Assembly (NCBI GenBank): GCA_038246545.1
Contig: JBBRVW010000029.1
Coordinates: forward strand, 1-64,000
DNA: 64,000 nt
DNA from: JBBRVW01 sp038246545
Lineage (GTDB): Bacteria; Actinomycetota; Actinomycetes; JACCUZ01
Reading direction: 5' to 3'
Made by a program: the position numbers and the translations under genes. The stretch's first letter is position 1; the number at the start of each line of letters is the position of its first letter. This document shows, piece by piece, positions 34,760-42,332 of the stretch. The notes under the pieces are model-generated. The model did no database searches. It was not told where the DNA came from and saw only the letters and a program-made list of their open reading frames with translations.

Positions 34760-35965
34760 TCAGTAGCGGAGCCGGTCCAACCGGACGCCCTGGGGTCCGT
34801 GCAGCTTCGCGGTGTCGGAGCTGCCCCAGACGTCGCGCGAGGCACGCTTGCCCACGAACAGCCTCCCGTCGGCCGCGCGGCCCTTGCCGGTGAACACCTT
34901 GACCTTGCTACCGGGCGCCAGCTGGTAGCTGGGCAGGCGCAGCTTGTGGCCGGCGCGGTCCCGCAGGGTGTACCCGGCGAGGTCGACCGAGGCGGTCCCG
35001 ACGTTCTTGATCACGACGTACTCGCGACCGGCCGGGGAGACCCGCCTGACCCGTAGGGCCGCCGTGGCCGCTGCCGCGGGAGCGACGGGGACCGGGGCGA
35101 CGACCACCGGTGCCGGCGTGGTCGCGGTCGCGTCCTGCGGTGCCGGGGTGGTGCCCTGCGCTGCCGGCGAGGTCGGGTCCGGAGCCGGCGTGGTGACCGT
35201 CGGGGTCGGGGTCGGGGTCGGGGTCTGGTCGACCGGTGCCGGCACCGTGAAGGTGAAGGTGCGCCGGGACTGGTTCCCGGCGGCATCGCGCGCCAGCACC
35301 TTGAGCGTGGTGTCCTGGTCGATCACCCTCGTCACACCCGCGCCCAGCGGGGTCGAGCCCTCGTTCGGGGTCGAGCCGTCGGTCGTGTACGTCGCCACCG
35401 GCAGCGCCATCCCCATGAAGTCGTCGTCGACGCTGACCGCCACCGAGGTGCTGACCGGGACCTGCCCCGACGGGACGGTGGAGCTGATCTTCGGCGCGTG
35501 CAGGTCGACGTAGAGCGGGAACGCCTCCGGGTCGCCGACGACGCCGGCGATGTCGGAGTACGTGACCGTGACAGCGACGCCGCCGTCGCCGAGGTAGCCG
35601 CCGTCGACGAGCGCCAGGAAGTCGACGTCCTTCGTCCAGGTCTGCTCGGCCGTCGACTCGGGTGAGCCGCCGCCGAGGGTCCCCATCTGCAGGACCCTCT
35701 CGACGGGGGCCATGTCGTCCTCCATGTTGTCGATCAGCAGGACGATCTGTTCGATCTCGCTGGCTGCGGTGCCGGCAAAGCGCACCACTGGGTCCAGCTC
35801 GTTGACCGGGTCGGTGATCGACCGGTCGATCAGGGACGCCGCGTTGGTGCCGTCCGCCTGGGCCGTGGTCGAGGAGACCGCGACGAGGCCGGCCGACAGC
35901 ACGACGGCGACGGCGACTCCCGTTGCCAGCGGCCGGGCTCCCGGCCGTGTCAGACTTCGCTTCAC
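34760..35965 (-). CDS. secreted lamin-tail-domain (LTD) protein with chitobiase-type module
   Basis: A 401-residue secreted protein. The GTG at 35965 (VKRSLTRPGARPLATGV) is chosen because AGGGGGAGCA precedes it at ideal spacing and it opens a clean signal peptide ending near TTAQA. The order is signal peptide, a beta-rich unknown domain (about 40-180), then a chitobiase/beta-hexosaminidase C-terminal-like module (ATYTTDGSTPNEGSTPLG). A Pro/Thr linker with TPTPTPTPT follows, and finally an LTD domain (VVIKNVGTASVDLAGYTLRD and VFTGKG to the end). LTD modules are wall- or matrix-associated beta sandwiches. It is flanked by hairpins on both sides. Confidence 0.82.
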   Translation of the reverse strand: MKRSLTRPGARPLATGVAVAVVLSAGLVAVSSTTAQADGTNAASLIDRSITDPVNELDPVVRFAGTAASEIEQIVLLIDNMEDDMAPVERVLQMGTLGGGSPESTAEQTWTKDVDFLALVDGGYLGDGGVAVTVTYSDIAGVVGDPEAFPLYVDLHAPKISSTVPSGQVPVSTSVAVSVDDDFMGMALPVATYTTDGSTPNEGSTPLGAGVTRVIDQDTTLKVLARDAAGNQSRRTFTFTVPAPVDQTPTPTPTPTVTTPAPDPTSPAAQGTTPAPQDATATTPAPVVVAPVPVAPAAAATAALRVRRVSPAGREYVVIKNVGTASVDLAGYTLRDRAGHKLRLPSYQLAPGSKVKVFTGKGRAADGRLFVGKRASRDVWGSSDTAKLHGPQGVRLDRLRY

Positions 35966-36046
35966 TGCTCCCCCTAGGCTCATCAGCACGGATACTCATC
36001 CGTGGACCGGCGGCCGCAGCCCGCCGGTTTCGCCCTGAGTGGGTCA

Positions 36047-36078
36047 CCCGGCGGCGCCACCTGTGCGGCGCCGCCGGG
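36047..36078 (-). terminator. 12-bp stem-loop terminator after the haem peroxidase gene
   Basis: A perfect 12-bp stem (CCCGGCGGCGCC with GGCGCCGCCGGG) and an 8-base loop sits 7 bases past the stop of the large peroxidase gene on the minus strand. It has no T-run, like the other hairpins here. Confidence 0.7.
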
Positions 36079-36084
36079 CTCGAG

Positions 36085-39000
36085 CTACCGCGCGGTCACC
36101 GTGACCGTGTTGGAGTCCAGGCTCGCTACCCCGGCCGCGCTGATCGTGTTCACCTTCACCAGGTAGGCGCCCCCCGCCGGCACCGGCAGCTGGCCGGTGC
36201 GGAAGAGGCCGAAGACCGTGGTCGTGGTGGTGACGATCGCCGTGGTCGGTGCCCCGCCGGCCACCGGGGTGGCGGTGAAGCGGTAGGTGAACCCGTTGCC
36301 CTGGTTCACCCATGTCGCCCCGACCGTCAGTGGTGCACCCACCGGTCCCTGCGTGCCCGTGATCGTGGGCGCGTTGGGCCGGGCGAGCGTCGCCAGCGGG
36401 GTCACCGGGGCAGACAGTGGCGTGTAGTCGCCGAGCTGCTCCGGCGGGATGGCGTTGTTCTTGGCGCGGACCTGGAACTGGTAGGCCGTGCCGTTCGTGA
36501 GGCCCGTGACGTTCAGCGACGTCGCGTTGGGACCGGCGGGCAGGACCGACACGGTGACGGTGGGCGCGGCGGCCCGGACGACCCGGACGTCGTACCCGGT
36601 CACGCCGCCCACGCTGTTGGCCGGCGCCGTCCAGTTGACCAGCACCGATGCCGAGCCCGGGACCACGGCCCCGAGCGTCGGGGTCCCCGGCCGGCCGACC
36701 ACGATGGTGCGGTCGGTGAACTGCAGCCGCTCGACGTTGGTGAGCCGGTCGATGCCGTCAACCCCGCCGTTGCTGTCCACCGTGATCACACCGGCGTTCG
36801 CACCGGTGCCTCGGGTGATCGTGTAGGTGGTGCTGGCGGCGGAGAAGACCGCCGTGTCGACGCCGGCGCCGTCCGAGAGGATCTCGCGGACGACCACGAT
36901 GTGGTCCGGGCTGACCCGGCCGGCGAAGACGTCCTGCTGCAGCGTCCGCGGGTTGCCGACCTGGTAGGGCTTCTCCATCAGGTCCGTCGTCCCGATCTCG
37001 ACGCCGAGGTCGCTCAGGACGCTCAGCCGGACGTTGAGGTAGCGGTCGCCGTCCAGGATGTCGTCGGCGCCTCGACCCTCCATCAGGTCCGAGCCGCCGC
37101 CACCGAGGATGATGTTGCCGGCGCCCCAGACGTTGCCGTTGATCTCGTCGCAGGCGCCGTTGACCGTGCCCGTCGCCACGTCCGCCTTCGCGGTCGTGAG
37201 CAAAGCGGCCGGGACGACCTGGTCCAGGCCACCGATCCGGGCGATGCCGGCGGCGTCGAGGACGTTGCAGCCGCTGAAGCCGGCGCCGCCGTTGGCCGAC
37301 GGGACCACGTCGTCACCACGGAGGATGTCGTCGAGCTTGCTGCCCGACAGGGCCTCGACCTCCTGGTAGCGGTCGCGGAAGACGACGGCCGGCAGCGGGA
37401 CCCCGATCAGGCTGAGGTTCAGGTCCGCGTTGGCCTTCAGCGGGTCGTACTGGTACATCGACCAGTCGAACCCGGCCGCCCCGGCGTTGCGCTCGATGCC
37501 GGGACCGGCGGACAGGATGTCGTTGCCGCCTTCGGCGTCGTAGTCCTCCTCGCCGTTCTGCCCGATGAGGACGTCGTCGCCGGGGGAGTTCGGGTCGTCG
37601 AAGAACGGGGCGCAGGAGTCGCCGCAGAGCAGCTCCTGGCCGTCGCCGCCCTCGATCCAGTCCGAGCCGCCGTCGCCGAAGACCGTGTCGTTGCCGGCAC
37701 CGGCGATGATCATGTCGTCGCCGTCGCCGCCGAAGGTCTCGTTGTCGTTGGCGCCACCGTTGGTGAAGTCGTTGCCTTCACCGCCCATGACGATGTCGAG
37801 GCCTGGACCCGCGTCGATCGCGTCGGCACCAGGACCACCCTTCGGGACGTCGTCGCCCGCGAGGTCGGTGATGATGTCGTTGCCCTCGCCGCCGAGCGCG
37901 ACGTCGGCACCGTCACCACCCTCGATCCGGTCGTTGCCCTCGTTGCCGAGGATGGTGTCGTTGTCGACGCCGCCATGGACCCGGTCCGCTCCCGCGGTGC
38001 CGTTGTAGACCGCCTGGCCGTTGATGCCGGCCGGGTCCACCGTGTTAACGGTGCGGTACTGGATCGTGCCGTCCGGCTTGCGGACCAGCAGCGCGTGCTC
38101 GTCGCACTCGCTGGTGGCGTCGTCGGCCACGCTGGTGCCGAAGGCCTGGAAGCCCGCGACCGTCCCGGCCAGGTTGCCCAGCTGGAACTTGCAGTCGGCG
38201 GTGCCGAACGCGTCCGCCTTGAGGGTGTTGGCGTTCGAGTTGCGCATGATCATCTCAGCGAACGAGTTGCCCTCGAGCGCCGCCCGCAGGTTCATGCCCG
38301 GCGTGCGGGCCAGGTAGTAGAACCGGTCACCGTTCTGCAGGTCGGTCATCTGCTGTTCGAACACGAAGTTGAACGTGCTGCCCAGCAGGCCACCGAACAG
38401 GTTCGTGCGCTCGGCGAGGCCGCCGACCCAGAGGTCGATGCCGTCGACACCGGTGGTCGACACGTCCGCTGCCGTGTTCTCCCATGCTCCGGAGCTGGTG
38501 ATGAAGGCGGCCGCGTCCGCGGGGATAGCGGCGGGGTCCGTCCCGATCGGCGGGTCGACCAGCAGCTGGGCTGCTGCCCGCTTCCCGGCGATCGAGTCGA
38601 CACCCGTGACACTCGGGTGCAGGCCGTAGGCCGCGACGAAGTTGACCAGCGACTCCGGGTGCTTCAGGTTCAGGCCGAAGTCCAGCCAGCTCTCGTACGG
38701 CTGAAGGGCGCTGTCCTGGGTGTCGCTGTGGATCGACCTCCGCAGGTTGTTCAGGGTCGGCACCCCGGCGTCCCGGGCCCGCGCCAGGTTGATGGTCGCC
38801 AGGTCGAGCGGGAGCCCGAGCAGGTTGTTCCGCAGGGTGTTGGTGACGAACTCGTCCAGCTCGTTGCCGACCTGGTCCGACATCCCCATCACGATGGCTC
38901 CGACAGCCTCGTCCGTGGACAGCCGCGGCTTGCCCGGCCCGGCGTCGTTGAACGCCGGCGGGTTGAGGAACCCGTCGAAGAGGCTGATGTCGTTGTTCGA

Positions 39001-40920
39001 CCCGTCCTCGTTGGTGCGGGAGATCGTGTCGGTCAGCATCGAGTGGCCGAACCGGTAGACCGCGTGCGCGAACTCGGCCCGGATCGCCGGGTTCACGTTG
39101 TCGTGGTAGACGGTGAACGGGTTGATCAGCGGCTGGATCTTGCGGCCGAACTCCTCGAAGACCAGGTGCTGGTACTCCATCTCGGTCACGAACCGCGCCG
39201 CCTGGAACAGTCGCTGGCCGTAGTCGAACACCGGAGCGGTGGCCAGGGTGCCCGTCGGTCCGGGAACGGCGACCGGAGCTGCCGTCCACTTGGCGAGCTC
39301 GGAGATGCCCTTGGTCGACAGGTCGGTCTCGAGCGTGTTCTTGATGTCTGCCACCAGCCGGTCGTGCTCCGAGTGGAACACCTGGTGGACGGCGGTGAGG
39401 CCGATGTTCTCGTTGGTGCGGCCGTCACCCGCCATGAAGTGGGCGTTGAGCATCTCGTCGTCGTACGTGCCCGGCTCCTGGAGCCCGTTCAGGCCGGTGA
39501 TGGCCGTGTCCGAGTCGGGGGTGAGACCCGGTGAGGGCACCGCGTTGTGCGCGATGTCGTCGAGGAAGGCGGTGCCGACGCGGACGACGTCCGCGGGGAC
39601 GTCCAGCCCGCCGGCGGCGCGGTTGCCCTCGACGAACACGTCGTCCGCCGTCAGCGGCTGGCCGTCGGGGCCCTTGGTCACGAGCATCGGCAGGCCCCGG
39701 GCCGGGCCGCGGGTGTAGTTGCCGTAGGGGTCGGTGACCAGCATCGGGATGTTGAAGATGTCGGCGTCGGTCAGCCTGATGCCCAGCACGTCCGCAGCGT
39801 TGGCCTTCAGCAACGCCCAGGTCGGCATCCCGCCGTCCGCGGTGCTGAGGAGCTTGCCGGTGTCGGTCGGGCGCCCTGCGGCGTCGACGTACTCGCGCAG
39901 GAACACCTGGTGCGAGGGGACCGACGTGTACGTCTGGGACTGGTCCACGAACGGCGTGTCCGTGTTGACGCCGTCCTTGACGTCGTCCGCGGTGCCGAGG
40001 ACCCCGTCCGGGCCGGGCAGGTTCTCGGTCCGGGTCAGTGCCATGAACCGGGTGTTCGGGCCCGGCTCGTCGCCGGTGTTGGGGATGCCGTCGATGCCGT
40101 CGAGCAGCGGGTCGTCGTCACGCAGCGGCACGAAGACCGCGCCGTGCGACTTCTTGGTGAAGTCCAGGCCGTGGTCGAAGAACTGCCCGAACAGGGTGAA
40201 CCACGAGTTGTAGGGCGGCGAGAGGCCGACGTCGGTGGTGACGTTGGGGATGAAGAGGGTCTGTCCCGTCGGGATGCAGTCCACCGGGTCCCCAGGGGCC
40301 ACGCAGGCCTCGACACCCGGGTTCCCCTGGGTGCGAACCGGGTGCAGCGCCGCAGCGATCGCCGCCGGGTTGGTGGCGGTCTGGTCGACGATCAGGTTGC
40401 TGATCAAACGGGGCTGCGAGTCCACCACGTTCGTGTTCTTGGAGGCGTAGGTCGTGAGCTGGCCAGGCGGGCCGAACGGGCCGGCGGCCTCCGCCGGGCG
40501 GAAGTCCGCCGGCGCGTGCCGCGGGAACGGCTGGTGGGAGGCGCCGAAGTCGGCGCGCTCGGGCTGCAGGTTGTTGCAGGAGCCGTCCACGGTGCGCAGG
40601 CCGTAGCTGAGCAGCGGGTTCGGGACCTGGCTCGGCCCGTCGCCGAGCAGCGAGTCGCACGGTCCGGTCGCAGCGGTCGTCGTGCGGACGTGCCGCTCCG
40701 AGATCTGGATCTGCTTGAGGATGAAGGCGAGGTCGCTCTTGGTCACGTTGAAGCCCTGGCCGACCGGCGCGGTCACGGCCTCGGCAGTGGTGACCAGGCC
40801 GAGCGGAAGGACCGTGACACCGAGAAGCAGCGGCGAGATCCCGGCGACGGCAGCACGGATCCGATGGCTCACGACGCGCCGCGGACGGCGGGATGAGTTG
40901 GTCAAGACGAAGTGACGCAC
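36085..40920 (-). CDS. secreted animal-type haem peroxidase with RTX and FnIII repeats
   Basis: A 1611-residue secreted protein. Start: GTG (VRHFVLTNSSRRPRR) after GGGGGACACC, with a signal peptide to about AEA48. The peroxidase (peroxinectin-like) domain covers about residues 150-750. The distal region is WFTLFGQFFDHGLDF with His250, followed by acidic calcium-type residues, then NENIGLTAVHQVFHSEHDRL. The proximal candidate is His626 in VYRFGHSMLTD. RTX calcium-binding nonapeptides (G-G-x-G-x-D) fill about 980-1147. A mixed beta region follows, then an FnIII domain at about 1410-1490 and a second FnIII-like domain to the end. It would make hypohalous acids or radicals outside the cell. Its neighbour is the divergent SARP regulator. 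Confidence 0.9.
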   Translation of the reverse strand: MRHFVLTNSSRRPRRVVSHRIRAAVAGISPLLLGVTVLPLGLVTTAEAVTAPVGQGFNVTKSDLAFILKQIQISERHVRTTTAATGPCDSLLGDGPSQVPNPLLSYGLRTVDGSCNNLQPERADFGASHQPFPRHAPADFRPAEAAGPFGPPGQLTTYASKNTNVVDSQPRLISNLIVDQTATNPAAIAAALHPVRTQGNPGVEACVAPGDPVDCIPTGQTLFIPNVTTDVGLSPPYNSWFTLFGQFFDHGLDFTKKSHGAVFVPLRDDDPLLDGIDGIPNTGDEPGPNTRFMALTRTENLPGPDGVLGTADDVKDGVNTDTPFVDQSQTYTSVPSHQVFLREYVDAAGRPTDTGKLLSTADGGMPTWALLKANAADVLGIRLTDADIFNIPMLVTDPYGNYTRGPARGLPMLVTKGPDGQPLTADDVFVEGNRAAGGLDVPADVVRVGTAFLDDIAHNAVPSPGLTPDSDTAITGLNGLQEPGTYDDEMLNAHFMAGDGRTNENIGLTAVHQVFHSEHDRLVADIKNTLETDLSTKGISELAKWTAAPVAVPGPTGTLATAPVFDYGQRLFQAARFVTEMEYQHLVFEEFGRKIQPLINPFTVYHDNVNPAIRAEFAHAVYRFGHSMLTDTISRTNEDGSNNDISLFDGFLNPPAFNDAGPGKPRLSTDEAVGAIVMGMSDQVGNELDEFVTNTLRNNLLGLPLDLATINLARARDAGVPTLNNLRRSIHSDTQDSALQPYESWLDFGLNLKHPESLVNFVAAYGLHPSVTGVDSIAGKRAAAQLLVDPPIGTDPAAIPADAAAFITSSGAWENTAADVSTTGVDGIDLWVGGLAERTNLFGGLLGSTFNFVFEQQMTDLQNGDRFYYLARTPGMNLRAALEGNSFAEMIMRNSNANTLKADAFGTADCKFQLGNLAGTVAGFQAFGTSVADDATSECDEHALLVRKPDGTIQYRTVNTVDPAGINGQAVYNGTAGADRVHGGVDNDTILGNEGNDRIEGGDGADVALGGEGNDIITDLAGDDVPKGGPGADAIDAGPGLDIVMGGEGNDFTNGGANDNETFGGDGDDMIIAGAGNDTVFGDGGSDWIEGGDGQELLCGDSCAPFFDDPNSPGDDVLIGQNGEEDYDAEGGNDILSAGPGIERNAGAAGFDWSMYQYDPLKANADLNLSLIGVPLPAVVFRDRYQEVEALSGSKLDDILRGDDVVPSANGGAGFSGCNVLDAAGIARIGGLDQVVPAALLTTAKADVATGTVNGACDEINGNVWGAGNIILGGGGSDLMEGRGADDILDGDRYLNVRLSVLSDLGVEIGTTDLMEKPYQVGNPRTLQQDVFAGRVSPDHIVVVREILSDGAGVDTAVFSAASTTYTITRGTGANAGVITVDSNGGVDGIDRLTNVERLQFTDRTIVVGRPGTPTLGAVVPGSASVLVNWTAPANSVGGVTGYDVRVVRAAAPTVTVSVLPAGPNATSLNVTGLTNGTAYQFQVRAKNNAIPPEQLGDYTPLSAPVTPLATLARPNAPTITGTQGPVGAPLTVGATWVNQGNGFTYRFTATPVAGGAPTTAIVTTTTTVFGLFRTGQLPVPAGGAYLVKVNTISAAGVASLDSNTVTVTAR
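37480..37980 (-). repeat. RTX nonapeptide repeats (protein-level)
   Basis: About a dozen degenerate units of G-G-x-G-N/A-D-x-I/V, for example GGEGNDIITD, GGDGDDMIIAG and GNDTVFGDGG, are encoded in tandem inside the peroxidase gene. Such repeats fold as a calcium beta-roll and are usually linked to type I secretion in Gram-negatives. Here an N-terminal signal peptide is present, so the Sec route is likely. Confidence 0.85.
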
Positions 40921-41164
40921 GGTGTCCCCCAGGCCTCTGACGTTTGGTGATGGCACGATGCAGAGGCGACCTTGGGCAGACCTTGGGGAACCGGTTCCGT
41001 AGTCCTTGCCGACGCGTCGGTCACCCGTTCGGCCCAGCCCGTCAGGAAGGCGGGCTTGGCGGAACAGCCCATGGCGTCCCAGTTCTCGCGTCCCGCACAG
41101 TGGTGGTCGCGTGATCTGCGACTCGCCCTGCCGGCGCGTCGCGATGCCTGGGGGGGCACAGCAG
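40921..41164. promoter_or_regulatory. divergent promoter region, peroxidase / SARP regulator
   Basis: The largest gap in the window, 244 bases. It holds the direct repeats at 40968-40989 and a 12-bp palindrome GGAACCGGTTCC at 40987-40998 that overlaps their end. The ribosome binding sites of both genes (GGGGG runs) are at its two ends. Toward the peroxidase, CATCGT on the minus strand (40955-40960) is a possible -10, seven bases after the repeats. Confidence 0.55.
40968..40989 (-). promoter_or_regulatory. 11-bp-phased direct repeats, probable SARP binding site
   Basis: GACCTTGGGCA and GACCTTGGGGA stand back to back, an exact 11-bp period. On the minus strand this is CAAGGTC-TGCC-CAAGGTC, two heptamers with a 4-base spacer, the form of known SARP operators just upstream of a -10. 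They lie 48 bases before the peroxidase GTG, with a possible -10 (CATCGT) 7 bases downstream. The SARP gene itself is adjacent. Confidence 0.6.
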
Positions 41165-42304
41165 ATGCAGGACGTTCCTGACGAGGACGCGCTGCGGATC
41201 AACGTCTTGGGGGAGACGGAGGTCCGCAGCGGCGGTCGCGTGCTCGGACTCGGGTCCTTCGGCGGCGTCAAGACCCGGCAGATCCTCGAGATCCTCGTGC
41301 TCCACCAGAACCAGTCGGTGTCCAAGGAGCGTCTGGCAGACCTGCTCTGGGAGGGGCAGCCGCCGCGCGACTACATGGCGACGCTGGAGAGCTACGTGTC
41401 GGTCCTGCGCGGCAAGCTCCAGCCGGGTGCGGTGCGGGGTGAGTCGGTCATCGTCACCGGCCCGGGCACCTATGCGCTCGACCGGACCCGCGCATCCCTG
41501 GACGTGGACGAGTTCGACCGGCTGGTCTGCGAGAGCGTGGACCTGCCGGCCCGGGACCGGGTGGTCATGCTGTCCGAGGCTCTCGACCTGGTGCGTGGGC
41601 CGCTTCTCTGCCACGAGCTGTACGGCAGCTGGGCGCAGTCGGCACGGACGCTCTACGCGGAACGGGTCATCGGCGTCCTGGTCTCCGCCGCCGAGCTGAG
41701 CATGGCCATCGAGGACTTCCACACGGCGGACCTGATGTCCGCCCGGGCGCTCCGGCTGGACCCGCTCTCCGAGGTCTCCTGCCAGCTGTCCCTGCGGGCG
41801 CACTGGGCCGCCGGGCGGAAGACGCAGGCGCTGAAGGTCTACGAGAGCTTCCGCCGCGGGGTGCGGGCGGAGCTCGGCATCGAGCCCGGGGAGATGACCC
41901 GCGCGCTCTACGCGGCGCTGCTCACCGAGGAGATGTCCGGTGGCCACCCTGGTTCGTCCGGCGAGCTGGAGGCCCTGGTCAACGCTGTGATCGAGCTGTA
42001 CCACCGCTGCCGGTCCACCGCCGCCGACCCGCTCGGAGCCGTCACGACGACGGTGACCCTTCCCGCCCAGCGCACCGAACCGGCCGACGAGGTCGACGGT
42101 CCGGGTGGCCTCCTCATCGACCTCGTGGCGAGGGCCAAGCTCCGCGACGCCGGCCCGACCTTGACCGCAGCGGCGCGGACCGCGGGTGGCGGCCGTGGCG
42201 TCAGGTCCCTGGCGAACGGTGCCTGGGTGTTGTTCGGTCTCGTCGACGCCCTGGTGCTGCGCTTCAGCGACCTCGTCGAGATGGGCCTCGCGACCGCGGG
42301 CTAG
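41165..42304 (+). CDS. SARP-family transcriptional activator (BTAD domain)
   Basis: A 379-residue SARP regulator. Residues about 8-100 are the OmpR-type winged helix (LRINVLGETEVRSGGRVLGL, VKTRQILEILVLHQNQSVSK, LADLLWEGQPP, then VSVLRGKLQPG). About 105-255 is the bacterial transcriptional activation domain (VDEFDRLV, MSARALRLDPLSEVSCQLSL, RGVRAELGIEPGEMTRALY). The last 110 residues are unlike known domains. The ATG at 41165 is chosen because a run of seven G lies 8 bases upstream. An ATG at 41144 is an alternative. There is no NB-ARC domain. SARPs activate secondary-metabolite and exoenzyme genes, and the adjacent divergent peroxidase gene is the obvious target. Confidence 0.9.
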   Translation: MQDVPDEDALRINVLGETEVRSGGRVLGLGSFGGVKTRQILEILVLHQNQSVSKERLADLLWEGQPPRDYMATLESYVSVLRGKLQPGAVRGESVIVTGPGTYALDRTRASLDVDEFDRLVCESVDLPARDRVVMLSEALDLVRGPLLCHELYGSWAQSARTLYAERVIGVLVSAAELSMAIEDFHTADLMSARALRLDPLSEVSCQLSLRAHWAAGRKTQALKVYESFRRGVRAELGIEPGEMTRALYAALLTEEMSGGHPGSSGELEALVNAVIELYHRCRSTAADPLGAVTTTVTLPAQRTEPADEVDGPGGLLIDLVARAKLRDAGPTLTAAARTAGGGRGVRSLANGAWVLFGLVDALVLRFSDLVEMGLATAG

Positions 42305-42332
42305 CCTGGGCACCCCGTCCCGGAGGTGACCG

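Noticed and set aside
35923..39534. A 1203-codon open frame on the plus strand antisense to the peroxidase gene
   Set aside because: It is a mirror of the GC-rich peroxidase gene. The product is Val/Arg/Asp-rich with no domain, and the minus strand has clear peroxidase, RTX and FnIII motifs.
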